Below are positions 16,138-24,452 of a DNA stretch of 33,579 nt, in pieces (the first letter of the stretch is position 1; every line of letters starts with the position of its first letter). The notes under the pieces were generated by a model that saw only the letters and a program-made list of their open reading frames with translations, had not been told where the DNA came from and searched no databases. Source of the stretch: Clostridium fallax (lineage in GTDB: Bacteria; Bacillota; Clostridia; Clostridiales; Clostridiaceae). The stretch lies in NCBI RefSeq assembly GCF_900129365.1, contig NZ_FQVM01000027.1, positions 1 through 33,579 on the forward strand, written 5' to 3'. The position numbers and the translations under genes were made by a program.

Positions 16138-18321
16138 TTAAAATTTTAATTTACTTAATGCATCTGCTAAAGCTGAATTACCAAATTCATCATTTTCTTT
16201 ACTTTGATTCTTTAAATATTTATTTACATCCCTTTTAGAAACTTTAGAATTATCTTTCTTTTTTCTTTCATTGAAAGCTGAAAGTTTTTCTTTATATCCA
16301 CAGCTACATACAAATATTTTACCTTCTCCTTCTCCTCTAAGCTCTAATTTTTTATGACAATTGGGGCATCTGGAATTAGTTACAGTTGATAGACTCTTTC
16401 TATATCCACATTCTCTATCTTGGCAAACAAGCATTTTTCCCTTTTTTCCGTTAACCTCCAACATATACTTGCCACAATTAGGGCATTTGCTTCTTGTAAG
16501 GTTATCATGGGTAAACCTTTCATTACTATTTTTTATTTCCTTAACAACTTCTTTAGAATATTTTTTCATTTCATCTATAAACTTAACTTTGCTTAAGTTT
16601 CCTTTAGAAATAGCCGTTAATTTTTGCTCCCATTTAGCTGTTAAAGTAGGTGTTTTTAAGTCTACAGGAACTAGCTCTAATAACTGTCTTCCTTTAGAGG
16701 TTAAGTATATATCTTTACCCTTTTTTTCTATTAAAAATGTAGCAAATAATTTTTCTATTATGTCTGCTCTTGTGGCAACAGTTCCAAGACCCCCTGTCTC
16801 TCCTATAGTTTTTATAAGATCTTTTCCTTCGCCCTCCATATATCGTGATGGATTCTCCATAGCTGAAAGCAATGTAGCTTCATTAAAAGGAGATGGCGGA
16901 TTAGTTTTTCCTTCTGTCTTTTTTAAAGATTTAACTTTTAGTGTATTTCCTTCTTCAATTTTATCTATTAATTGTTCTTTAAGTTCATCATCTTCTTTTT
17001 CATTGAAATCTTTTGAATATATTTCCTTCCACCCATAGGATATTATATTCTTTCCCTTAGCGATAAAATCATATTTATCAATTCTACACTTTAAATTAAT
17101 TTGCTTATATTCAAAAGGTTTATCTAAAATAGCTAAAAATCTTTTTACTACTAAATCATAAACCTTTCTTTCCCTGTCATTTAAATCCATCAAACTAATC
17201 TTTTCTTCTGTTGGAATTATTGCATGGTGATCACTAACTTTTTTATTATCAACAAAATTACTACTTGCTTTTATACCTCTCTTTAAAATATTTAAAGCAT
17301 ATTTTGAATATGGTCCAACACCACAGGCTTTAACTCTATCTTTTAGAGTATCCACTATATCTGATGTTATGTATCTTGAATCCGTTCTTGGATAAGTTAA
17401 AACTTTATGATGTTCATATAACTTTTGCATAATACTTAAAGTTTCTTTTGGTGAAAATCCAAATATTTTATTACAGTCTCTTTGAAGTTCTGTTAAATCA
17501 TAAAGCTTTGGTGAATAACTTTTTTTAAGTTTCTCCTCTATAGATACAACTTTACATTCTTTACCTTTTATACTTTTTATAATATTATCAATTTTTTCTT
17601 CATTAAAGCTTTTTATATCTTTACTCTTTTCATCTTGCCATGTAAGCTCTAAATTATCTGCAAAAACTTTTATAGAATAGAATTTTTTAGGCTTAAAGTT
17701 TTTTATCTCTTCTTCTCTTTTATTTATTATTGCTAAAGTAGGTGTTTGAACTCTACCACAGGATAATTGAGCATTATATTTACAAGTTAAAGCTCTTGTT
17801 GCATTTATTCCTACTATCCAATCCGCTTCTGCTCTTGCAATAGCTGAATAATATAAATTTTCATAAGCCTTACCATCTTTTAGATTTTTAAATCCGTCCT
17901 TTATAGCCTTATCTGTTACAGATGAAATCCATAATCTTTTTATAGGTTTTCTTACATGGGATTTTTCTATAATCCATCTAGCTACAAGCTCACCTTCTCT
18001 TCCAGCATCTGTAGCTATAACTATTTCTTTTACATCTTTTCTGTTTAATTGAAATTTTACATTATTAAATTGTTTGCTACTTTGTCTTATAACTACTAGT
18101 TTTAATCTTTCAGGTATTATAGGAAGATCTGCTATGTTCCAACTTTTATAGCTTTCACTATATATTTCTGGATCTGCTAAAGTTACAAGATGGCCTAACG
18201 CCCAAGTTACAATATATTTTTCACCTTCTAAAAATCCATTGCCTTTTTTATTACATTTTAATACTCTAGCTAAATCTCTTCCTACAGAAGGCTTTTCTGC
18301 TAAAACAACAATTTTACTCAT
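16138..18321 (-). CDS. topB: DNA topoisomerase III
   Basis: Type IA topoisomerase that relaxes and decatenates DNA through a 5'-phosphotyrosine. The Toprim domain has E9 in LAEKPS and DAGREGE (D105, E109). The catalytic tyrosine is Y310 in TYPRTDSRYIT. The C-terminus carries two or three zinc-ribbon-like cysteine clusters (CPNCGKYML, CQDRECGY, CPNCHKKL, CSCGYKEK), followed by a charged tail. The 727-residue length fits TopB of clostridia and of Gram-positive plasmids. It is 19 nt after the ribbon-helix-helix gene, so it is the last gene of a four-gene operon with a ParA. That context suggests a role in decatenation during segregation of DNA, as in plasmid and conjugative-element cassettes. 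Confidence 0.95.
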   Translation of the reverse strand: MSKIVVLAEKPSVGRDLARVLKCNKKGNGFLEGEKYIVTWALGHLVTLADPEIYSESYKSWNIADLPIIPERLKLVVIRQSSKQFNNVKFQLNRKDVKEIVIATDAGREGELVARWIIEKSHVRKPIKRLWISSVTDKAIKDGFKNLKDGKAYENLYYSAIARAEADWIVGINATRALTCKYNAQLSCGRVQTPTLAIINKREEEIKNFKPKKFYSIKVFADNLELTWQDEKSKDIKSFNEEKIDNIIKSIKGKECKVVSIEEKLKKSYSPKLYDLTELQRDCNKIFGFSPKETLSIMQKLYEHHKVLTYPRTDSRYITSDIVDTLKDRVKACGVGPYSKYALNILKRGIKASSNFVDNKKVSDHHAIIPTEEKISLMDLNDRERKVYDLVVKRFLAILDKPFEYKQINLKCRIDKYDFIAKGKNIISYGWKEIYSKDFNEKEDDELKEQLIDKIEEGNTLKVKSLKKTEGKTNPPSPFNEATLLSAMENPSRYMEGEGKDLIKTIGETGGLGTVATRADIIEKLFATFLIEKKGKDIYLTSKGRQLLELVPVDLKTPTLTAKWEQKLTAISKGNLSKVKFIDEMKKYSKEVVKEIKNSNERFTHDNLTRSKCPNCGKYMLEVNGKKGKMLVCQDRECGYRKSLSTVTNSRCPNCHKKLELRGEGEGKIFVCSCGYKEKLSAFNERKKKDNSKVSKRDVNKYLKNQSKENDEFGNSALADALSKLKF

Positions 18322-18340
18322 ATTAACATTCCTTTTAAAT

Positions 18341-18772
18341 TTATTTCTCTATTTCAAGATTGTTTAAAGCCTCTTCTAAAATCTTTTGAACAAATTCAGA
18401 TTTACCCATACCTGCCATTTTTGAAAACTTATCTATTTTTTTTATTGTTTCTGGTTTTAAATAATAAGTTATTCTTTTAGGTGCTTCTGGCTTAACAACT
18501 TTTTTTATTACTATTTTTCCAGAAACATTTTGTTCTTCTTGTTTTTCTTCTTTCACATGAAATATAGGTGATAATTCTTTTTCATTTTCTATTATTTTAT
18601 CTTCAGTATTTACCTCTTGTTTTCCTTTATCCAATAAAGCTTCTGAAATATCATGAATTTCTTTTTCTTCTTCATTTTTTGATATACTTTCAGCAATCTC
18701 TCTTTTTTTCTTCATCTGCTCTTTTAGCATCTCAAAATTATAGTTTAAATCACCTTTCCCCTTATTAGCCAA
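18341..18772 (-). CDS. Ribbon-helix-helix protein, probable ParA partner
   Basis: A 143-residue protein with a long charged, probably disordered, N-terminal half rich in Glu and Lys, then a C-terminal ribbon-helix-helix domain from about residue 99: RITYYLKPETIKKIDKFSK and GKSEFVQKILEEALNNLE. This order fits the centromere-binding partner of ParA-type partition systems, where the flexible N-terminus stimulates the ATPase and the RHH binds DNA. The start is TTG (18772-18770), overlapping the parA stop by 8 nt. A weak GGTGA lies about 8 nt upstream, as expected for translational coupling. A later ATG at residue 14 is possible. The partition role is inferred. Confidence 0.8.
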   Translation of the reverse strand: MANKGKGDLNYNFEMLKEQMKKKREIAESISKNEEEKEIHDISEALLDKGKQEVNTEDKIIENEKELSPIFHVKEEKQEEQNVSGKIVIKKVVKPEAPKRITYYLKPETIKKIDKFSKMAGMGKSEFVQKILEEALNNLEIEK

Positions 18773-19520
18773 TGTTCTTCACCAGCCTTTCTAATACCTT
18801 AAAGAATTGATTAGATGCTTCCTCATCATATTCAAAAACTGTTTTTCCCATCTTACCAGCCTCTGTTATTTTTATTCTTCTATTTATAGGCGGTGTTACT
18901 ATATCACTTTTATCACTAAAGAATTCAATTAAAAAATCTAAATTTTCTTTTGCATCTTTTGTTCTTTTATCATACATATTAGGTATTATAAGAGTTATCT
19001 TATCTGGTGATAATCTAAGATCTGATAAATATTCATAAATACTTCCACAAGCTCTTACAGAAGCGGCTTCAACTTGTACTGGCATTACTATATGATCAAC
19101 ATAACATAAAACTGCATCGTTTATTCTTGTTCTCTGAGGGCCACAATCTATAATTACATAATCATATCCAAGATCTTCAAGGCCTTCTAACTTTTCTTGC
19201 AAAACTAAATCTATTCTTGATTCTCTATAGAATTCAGCATTTATCTCTTCTATATGATCATTAGGAAGTAAATCTAAATTTTCTCTTGCATTAATTATAC
19301 AATCTTTTATATTTATGTCAGATCTTTTATCTATAAGATCGTAAAAGGTTTTATTATAATCACTCTCATTAATTCCAAGGAAAAGACTTGAATCATTTTG
19401 ACCATCTAAATCTATTAGTATAATTTTAAATCCTAATTTTGCTAAACCATGTGATAATTGAACTGCTACAGTACTTTTTCCAACTCCACCCTTATTGTTT
19501 AGTATGGCTATTTTCTTCAT
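18765..19520 (-). CDS. ParA-family partition ATPase
   Basis: A deviant Walker A ATPase of 251 residues. The motif NNKGGVGKSTVA occupies residues 8-19 with the signature lysine K10. The Walker A' region is IILIDLDGQND near 33-43, and Walker B is YVIIDCGP near 122-129. ParA and Soj proteins bind DNA non-specifically in the ATP form and move cargo. A good GGGGAGG ribosome site lies upstream inside the preceding 93-aa gene, which overlaps parA by 29 nt. The downstream RHH protein overlaps too. Gene order (small protein, ParA, RHH, TopB) is plasmid-like and clearly not the chromosomal soj-spo0J locus. Confidence 0.92.
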   Translation of the reverse strand: MKKIAILNNKGGVGKSTVAVQLSHGLAKLGFKIILIDLDGQNDSSLFLGINESDYNKTFYDLIDKRSDINIKDCIINARENLDLLPNDHIEEINAEFYRESRIDLVLQEKLEGLEDLGYDYVIIDCGPQRTRINDAVLCYVDHIVMPVQVEAASVRACGSIYEYLSDLRLSPDKITLIIPNMYDKRTKDAKENLDFLIEFFSDKSDIVTPPINRRIKITEAGKMGKTVFEYDEEASNQFFKVLERLVKNIG

Positions 19521-19773
19521 TTTCCTTTCCTCCCCTTTTGCTCAATATCTGTTTAAGTACATTTAATCTGGTTTTGCCTAAAATTTGCTTCGGCTTTTGT
19601 GCAATATCATCATATTTATAAAATTTATCTTTATTCGCTTCTACCACCGAAATAATTTTCTCCTCTAATTCTTCATCTAAAACCTTATTTTCAAAATAAT
19701 CATCTATAAAATCACGTAAAGCATATCCTAATTCAACCTGATTTTTATAGTAAAGCCTAAGATCACTTTTCAT
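19492..19773 (-). CDS. Small helical protein, first gene of the parA operon
   Basis: A 93-residue acidic, helical protein. It has YKNQVELGYALRDFIDDYFE near the N-terminus and PKQILGKTRLNVLKQILSKR near the C-terminus, resembling a short clostridial family I recall only as uncharacterised. The C-terminal basic stretch could contact nucleic acid. The gene overlaps parA by 29 nt, so the pair are co-translated. AAAGGGGG lies 12 nt before the ATG; directly after the G run is a decoy ATG that reads only two codons before a stop. Function unknown; its position suggests an accessory or regulatory part in the ParA/RHH module. Confidence 0.75.
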   Translation of the reverse strand: MKSDLRLYYKNQVELGYALRDFIDDYFENKVLDEELEEKIISVVEANKDKFYKYDDIAQKPKQILGKTRLNVLKQILSKRGGKENEENSHTKQ

Positions 19774-20102
19774 AGGTTAGTTCATCCCCCTTTATACTTA
19801 ATTTATATAAATTATTACTAATATTCATATTAAATTTATCTTTATTTTACACTTTTTTTAACTTTAACACAAACATTTATTACCTATTAAATATTAAATT
19901 TAATTATTATTTTTTCTGCTTTTACAGTAAAAGTTTCCTTTAAATTATACCAAAAAAGAATAATACTTTTATTATGTTATTTTCTTTTGATTTTTTTAAT
20001 ATAAATAATCTATTTTAAAATTAATTATCTATACTAAGTAATATTTTTAATAACATTACTCATATTTTATAAAGAAATAAATTTTAAGGAGGATATATTA
20101 AT
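19774..20102. other. Divergent regulatory region with a 15-base palindrome
   Basis: About 330 bases between the parA operon (minus) and the 130-aa gene (plus). At 19919-19933 is the perfect palindrome CTTTTACAGTAAAAG, a possible operator for the RHH protein or a partition-type site; only one copy is evident. On the minus strand TTTACT and TAATAA flank a 16-nt spacer overlapping it, a weak candidate promoter. The rest is AT-rich without a gene. Confidence 0.45.
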
Positions 20103-20495
20103 TTGGATGATTTAAAAAAACAAAATTTTTATAAAAATCTTTCCTACCCTTCAAAAAAATTAACAGAAACTATTATTTTAATAGATAGAAAAAAACAGAG
20201 AACCTTTTATGTAACCACTTCTTTTATGATCTTACTATTTTTATCTACAATACTTGTAATAAGTAATTTTAAATCTAATGATTTTTTAATTTTATGTATA
20301 TTTATGATAATTTTATTAATTATAAGTATTATATATAGACCATTAGAAATAATTAATTCTACTTTTAAAGAAACTAAGTCTACCCTTATAAAACAAATAA
20401 ATAGTAATCATTTTTGTAATTGTGAAAAGCATTGTTTATGTAGAGATAATTTTATAAAATATATGAAAGAAAAAAAGAGAATAAAGCTTTATTAA
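20103..20495 (+). CDS. Two-helix membrane protein with cysteine-rich C-terminus
   Basis: A 130-residue protein. Residues 1-33 are polar and lysine-rich; two hydrophobic segments follow at about 37-57 and 62-80, then a polar C-terminal domain with a compact cysteine set CNCEKHCLC near residues 109-117, which could bind metal or form disulfides. I do not recognise the family. The start is TTG at 20103: AAGGAGG (20086-20092) lies 10 nt upstream and no in-frame ATG is near. The stop lies within the hairpin of a shared terminator. It is divergent from the parA operon and convergent with a HAD hydrolase gene. Confidence 0.72.
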   Translation: MDDLKKQNFYKNLSYPSKKLTETIILIDRKKQRTFYVTTSFMILLFLSTILVISNFKSNDFLILCIFMIILLIISIIYRPLEIINSTFKETKSTLIKQINSNHFCNCEKHCLCRDNFIKYMKEKKRIKLY

Positions 20496-20505
20496 GCTTA
20501 TTCTC
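20477..20505. terminator. Bidirectional terminator between two convergent genes
   Basis: GAGAATAAAGCTT (20477-20489) pairs with AAGCTTATTCTC (20494-20505), one bulged base. CTTTT follows on the plus strand and TTTTTTTC on the minus strand. Confidence 0.8.
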
Positions 20506-20511
20506 CTTTTA

Positions 20512-21183
20512 TTATATTTGTAATAATGTTTTTAAATCCTGTTTTTTTCTATCAAGTCTTACTGCCTTCATTCCGCATCTTATAGCACCCTCTACATTTC
20601 TTTTATTATCATCTATAAATAGACACTCTTCTGCTTTAGAATTAATTTCTTTTAATGCCTTTAAATATATTTCTTCATAAGGTTTTTCTTCTCTTACTAT
20701 TGATGAAATAATAATCACATCAAAATACTTTCTTATATCTAAGTTATCAAATACTAATAAAATACTGGGCTTTGCATTAGATATTACCCCTAATTTATAA
20801 TTTCTTTTTTTACACTCATCTAATACATATATTACCTCATCATAAAGTTTATAAATATTTAAATCAAATATGTTATTCATTATATCATCTATTAATTCAT
20901 CATCCTCTTCACTTAGTGATTGAGCTAAAACTTTCAAATACTTATATTTATATATTTTTTCTTCTTCTAAAGTAGTTAAAGTATTTAATAACAAATGTTT
21001 TTTAGAAAACTTTTTTGCATTTTTTAGTGCTAATTCAATATTTTTATTATTATACCCTTTACTCTTAAGATAATCTTCTAACTTTTTTCTATAACCTTTA
21101 TTACTAAGCTTTCGTGAAAATAAAACATTACCTGCATCAAAGAAAATAGTATTTATTTCTTTACTAATAAGTATATTATTCAC
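20512..21183 (-). CDS. HAD-superfamily hydrolase (HAD-IA type)
   Basis: A 223-residue haloacid dehalogenase-like phosphatase. Motif I is FFDAGNVLF (nucleophile D16), in the variant form where the usual second aspartate is replaced by glycine, which is common in this branch but means the usual acid/base residue must be checked. A helical cap (about 25-100) follows. Motif II is GVISNAK (about 133-139), motif III lysine is in REEKPYEEIY, and motif IV is CLFIDDNKRN near 190. The start is GTG (21183-21181) behind GGAGA. It is a single gene converging on the preceding membrane protein gene. Substrate is unknown. Confidence 0.85.
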   Translation of the reverse strand: MNNILISKEINTIFFDAGNVLFSRKLSNKGYRKKLEDYLKSKGYNNKNIELALKNAKKFSKKHLLLNTLTTLEEEKIYKYKYLKVLAQSLSEEDDELIDDIMNNIFDLNIYKLYDEVIYVLDECKKRNYKLGVISNAKPSILLVFDNLDIRKYFDVIIISSIVREEKPYEEIYLKALKEINSKAEECLFIDDNKRNVEGAIRCGMKAVRLDRKKQDLKTLLQI

Positions 21184-21418
21184 AACACTATCTCCTAATA
21201 ATTTATCCTATTATTAATTTATTCAAGTATGAATGAAAAGTTCTATATTATTTTTAATATAAAAAACCTCGCTAAATTTAAAATCAAACAATGTTTTTAT
21301 ATCCTAATTATTTTTTACTTAATACTATATAAAGCTTTATTTTCAATACAATTAATAATATTTTATAATCTAAGCTTATTTCACTATTAATTTAAAAACA
21401 TTCTACTTTATAAAATAT

Positions 21419-22309
21419 TTAACTATTTTTAGTAACTGCTATTTCTTCTAATGAATCTAATAAATTATTAATAGCTTCGGCTACTCCATGATTATTATTT
21501 TTTTCTGTTACTATATCAGCAATTTCTTTTATTTCATTCTCTGCATTTCCCATAGCAACACCTAGTCCAGCTTTTTTAAGCATTGTTATATCATTAAAAT
21601 TATCTCCAAAAGCTATTGTTTCCTTAGGATTTATTTTTAAATAATCACATAAAATATCTAATGAATGGCCTTTAGTTGCATCTTTATTTATTATTTCATA
21701 ATTACATTTTCCTGAAAGTGGACAAGAAACTTTATGAGAATACTTCTTCATATATTCAATAGAATCTTTAAGTTCTTTTAAATTAAAAGAAAAAACTGAA
21801 CCATAAGATAATTCTATATTCCCTTCAAATATTTCATCAAAACTATCTATTTCTTTAAGAACTTCCATCTTATTAAAGATTTTTAAAACCATTTCTAAAT
21901 CTTCCTTTTTTATATCATAACCTTTTTTAATAGCCTGATTATAATTTTTTTTTACTTTCTCGCGCCAATTTTTTTCAACATATAAGTATCTTTCATTAGC
22001 TAAATGAATAAAGTAAGTTTTATTTTTACAAAAGTTTACTAAGTCTTTGGCTATATTTTTATCAAAAGCTTGTCCTTTTATTATTTTTCCATCTTTATCA
22101 TATACATATCCACCATTAGAACTAATTATATATGGATTAATTTTTATTGAATCTGCAATATTTTTTATATCACTATATCCTCTACCTGAAGCAATTGCCA
22201 CAGAAAATCCATTATCTATAGCTCTTTTTAAAGCTCTACTATTTTCTTCGCTTACCACTTTTTCATCATTTAGAAGTGTTCCATCTAAATCTGTAACTAT
22301 TAATTTCAT
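21419..22309 (-). CDS. Cof-type HAD-IIB sugar or flavin phosphatase
   Basis: A 296-residue HAD-IIB family phosphatase. Motif I is VTDLDGTLLND (D7, D9), motif II is IASGRGY (near 40), and motif IV is AFGDNFNDITMLKKAG near 233, followed by GVAMGNAENEIKEIAD, the Cof signature. The central C2 cap sits between motifs II and III (K214 in DATKGHSLDIL). The length and order are complete. The ribosome site GGAGGAA precedes the ATG. These enzymes act on phosphosugars, FMN or pyridoxal phosphate; the sequence does not say which. It is monocistronic and divergent from the T-box/trpP unit. Confidence 0.9.
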   Translation of the reverse strand: MKLIVTDLDGTLLNDEKVVSEENSRALKRAIDNGFSVAIASGRGYSDIKNIADSIKINPYIISSNGGYVYDKDGKIIKGQAFDKNIAKDLVNFCKNKTYFIHLANERYLYVEKNWREKVKKNYNQAIKKGYDIKKEDLEMVLKIFNKMEVLKEIDSFDEIFEGNIELSYGSVFSFNLKELKDSIEYMKKYSHKVSCPLSGKCNYEIINKDATKGHSLDILCDYLKINPKETIAFGDNFNDITMLKKAGLGVAMGNAENEIKEIADIVTEKNNNHGVAEAINNLLDSLEEIAVTKNS

Positions 22310-22470
22310 ATTTATTCCTCCAAAAATATATAATAAAAAGCTAATTTCTATACACTTTATACAATAATTTTAACGTAATTATAAAATTATGCAAATTTTT
22401 TCTCAATTAAAACTTTTAAATCATTTAAAGGTATACAAAAGAAAAAAATTTAGACTTTATTGTTTTTTCC

Positions 22471-22499
22471 TTCACATTTTATAATAAATACACTATAAT
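22471..22499 (+). promoter_or_regulatory. Promoter of the T-box/trpP unit
   Basis: TTCACA (22471-22476) and TATAAT (22494-22499) with a 17-nt spacer. Transcription would begin near 22506, right at the start of the T-box leader. Confidence 0.75.
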
Positions 22500-22506
22500 A
22501 ATATTA

Positions 22507-22772
22507 AGTTAATAATTTAAACCATTGATAAGGAATAGTAATTAATAGTAATAACTTCAAAGAGAATTAGGGGTGGTGAGATCCTAATAAGTTTGATATT
22601 AATGAATGGCCCTTTGAGGTATTAGATGAACTCTTTTTAAAGATAGTAGTTAAGATCGTAAGCTACACGTTACAGTAGATAGGATATATTTGTATCTGAA
22701 AAAAGAGGCATATTTTATATGCAATCTAGGTGGTACCGCGGATTATATCCGTCCTATAAATTTATAGGACGG
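22507..22772 (+). promoter_or_regulatory. T-box leader with a tryptophan specifier, upstream of trpP
   Basis: A tRNA-sensing leader. Stem I closes with CTTCAAAG and CTTTGAGG and holds the GGGGTGGTGAGA distal element. The specifier region reads GAA-TGG, with the TGG (Trp) codon at 22607-22609. The conserved T-box AGGTGGTACCGCG is at 22728-22740. A terminator with arms from CCGTCCTATAAA (22749) to GGACGG (22772) and a T-run follow. Uncharged tRNA-Trp should stabilise the antiterminator. The T-box bulge is TGGT, which pairs with discriminator A, or with G only by wobble; most bacterial tRNA-Trp have G there. Confidence 0.88.
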
Positions 22773-22916
22773 TTTTTTTATTTGTCTTAAAATACGTATT
22801 TTAAAGCATTGATTTTATAGATTTTTTACCCATATAATAAAAATTTTAATCTTTATATGGCTTATTAAATTATGACTATTTTTAATAAAATTATGTTTTA
22901 AAAGGAGATTTTCAAT

Positions 22917-23429
22917 ATGAATACAAAAAAAATGCTATTAACATCTTTATTTTTATCCATTGGATTATTAATAAATCAAATAATGCCTCCATTATTTTTA
23001 GGAATTAAACCAGATACTACACTTATATTTCTTTTTATTATATTAATAATAAATAAAGATTATAAATCAGCTTTTTTAGCAGGAATTATCTCTGGAATAT
23101 TTGCTGCTCTAACTACTACTTTTCCTTTAGGGCAAATTCCAAATATTATAGATAAATTTCTAACTGCTAATATAATGTTTCTATTTATATATATACTAAA
23201 AAATAAAATTAATAAATTCACTTGTTTCTTATTAACTACTACTTTAGGAACTTTAATTTCAGGCTCTATATTCTTGATTAGTGGAATGTTTCTAGCTGGA
23301 TTTAATATACCATTTTTTATAACATTCTTCTCTATAATAGTTCCATCCTCTATTGCAAATACTATTTTAGGAATATTATTATATAGAGTATTAAAATTAT
23401 CATTAAAAAAATCTAATATTATTATATAA
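22917..23429 (+). CDS. trpP: Tryptophan transporter TrpP
   Basis: A small integral membrane protein of 170 residues with about five hydrophobic segments. It opens with MLLTSLFLSIGLLINQIMPP and has the family-like IKPDTTLIFLFIILI and SAFLAGIISGIFAALTTTFPLGQIPN regions, resembling Bacillus YhaG/TrpP. Its upstream T-box reads a Trp codon, which supports tryptophan as the substrate. The AAAAGGAGA ribosome site precedes the ATG, which lies about 145 nt after the leader terminator. It is the only gene of its unit, ending before a long hairpin. Likely brings tryptophan into the cell when charged tRNA-Trp is scarce. Confidence 0.88.
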   Translation: MNTKKMLLTSLFLSIGLLINQIMPPLFLGIKPDTTLIFLFIILIINKDYKSAFLAGIISGIFAALTTTFPLGQIPNIIDKFLTANIMFLFIYILKNKINKFTCFLLTTTLGTLISGSIFLISGMFLAGFNIPFFITFFSIIVPSSIANTILGILLYRVLKLSLKKSNIII

Positions 23430-23530
23430 CTCTAAAAGTTTTAAATATAAATAAATGATGCTATTAAAGTAAATCATATATTCTACCTATATAGCTTAAA
23501 TATTATAATTCTTTTTAATTTATAATTCTA

Positions 23531-23628
23531 AAAGAGCTGTTGCATTAAAAATAAGTACTACAATATATTAATTTAAAATCAAAAAAATAATATATTGTAT
23601 GTAAATCCCTTACTGCAACAGCCTCTTT
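23531..23628. repeat. Long nested inverted repeat between trpP and cutC
   Basis: Outer arms AAAGAGCTGTTGCA (23531-23544) and TGCAACAGCCTCTTT (23614-23628, one bulged C) enclose inner arms ACAATATATTA (23560-23570) and TAATATATTGT (23588-23598). Convergent genes flank it, so it may be a bidirectional terminator. At about 98 nt it is longer than usual and could also be a small mobile or repeated element. Confidence 0.6.
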
Positions 23629-23705
23629 AATAAATATTATATATTTTCCCTATACATTATTAACCATATCTTGTTTTAACACCTTTTATATTATATTTAT
23701 AATTT

Positions 23706-24452
23706 TTATTCTTTTACACTATTTACTAATTGTTTAACTAAATCTACATCTACAACATCATACCCATATTCATCTTTGCTATAGGCATAACTAACATTAT
23801 TTTTAGTAGTTGTATAATCTTTTAACCACACCTTACATGAACTGTGTATTTGATTAACACCAGTGTCCTCCATAAGTTTTTTTGCATTTTCAGCATTCAT
23901 TCCACTACCTGCTAGAATTTCAATTTGTTGTCCATATTTTTCTTGTAACTCTTTTAGTAATTCTACTCCATGAATAGCTTTTTCTTTTAATCCACTTGTA
24001 AGAACACGATCTATCCCTAAACTAATTAAAGTTTCAATAGCTTTATAAGGATTTTTAACGCAATCAAATGCCCTATGAAATACTACTTCTTTTTCTTTCC
24101 CATAAGATTTAACTATATTAATAATTTCTTTTGTTTGTGGAATATTTATATCTCCATCTTTATCTAAACATCCAAATGCAATTCCGTCTGCATTGTTTTC
24201 CATCATAAGTTTTGTATCTAACATCATTGTTTCATAATCTTCTTTGCTATAACAAAATCCAGCACCTCTAGGTCTTATCATACAAATAACCTTTAAATCT
24301 GTATTTTTCTTTGTTAAAATAAGACTTCCAACAGTAGGAGTTAATCCTCCCATATATAAAGCACTATTTAACTCTACTCTATCTGCTCTTCCCTTATAAG
24401 CTTGTACACAATCATAATAACTTCCACAACATACTTCTACTACTTTATTCAT
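23706..24452 (-). CDS. cutC: CutC family TIM-barrel protein
   Basis: A 248-residue CutC-family protein. Signature segments are MNKVVEVCCGSYYDCVQA, RADRVELNSALYMGGLTPTVG (18-42), VICMIRPRGAGFCYS (near 55-69), VVFHRAFDCVKNP near 122 and GSGMNAENAKKL near 182. The name comes from copper tolerance in E. coli, but the family is a TIM-barrel fold of disputed function, and the neighbours here are glycosylasparaginase and a peptidase, not copper genes. An enzymatic role in the same catabolic route is therefore a reasonable guess. The start overlaps the M20 peptidase stop by 8 nt (ATGAATAA), so the two are translationally coupled. Last gene of the operon. Confidence 0.88.
   Translation of the reverse strand: MNKVVEVCCGSYYDCVQAYKGRADRVELNSALYMGGLTPTVGSLILTKKNTDLKVICMIRPRGAGFCYSKEDYETMMLDTKLMMENNADGIAFGCLDKDGDINIPQTKEIINIVKSYGKEKEVVFHRAFDCVKNPYKAIETLISLGIDRVLTSGLKEKAIHGVELLKELQEKYGQQIEILAGSGMNAENAKKLMEDTGVNQIHSSCKVWLKDYTTTKNNVSYAYSKDEYGYDVVDVDLVKQLVNSVKE

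Noticed and set aside
16361..17038. Plus-strand open frame of 225 codons
   Set aside because: Antisense shadow of topB, whose zinc-ribbon region is well conserved; no start signals.
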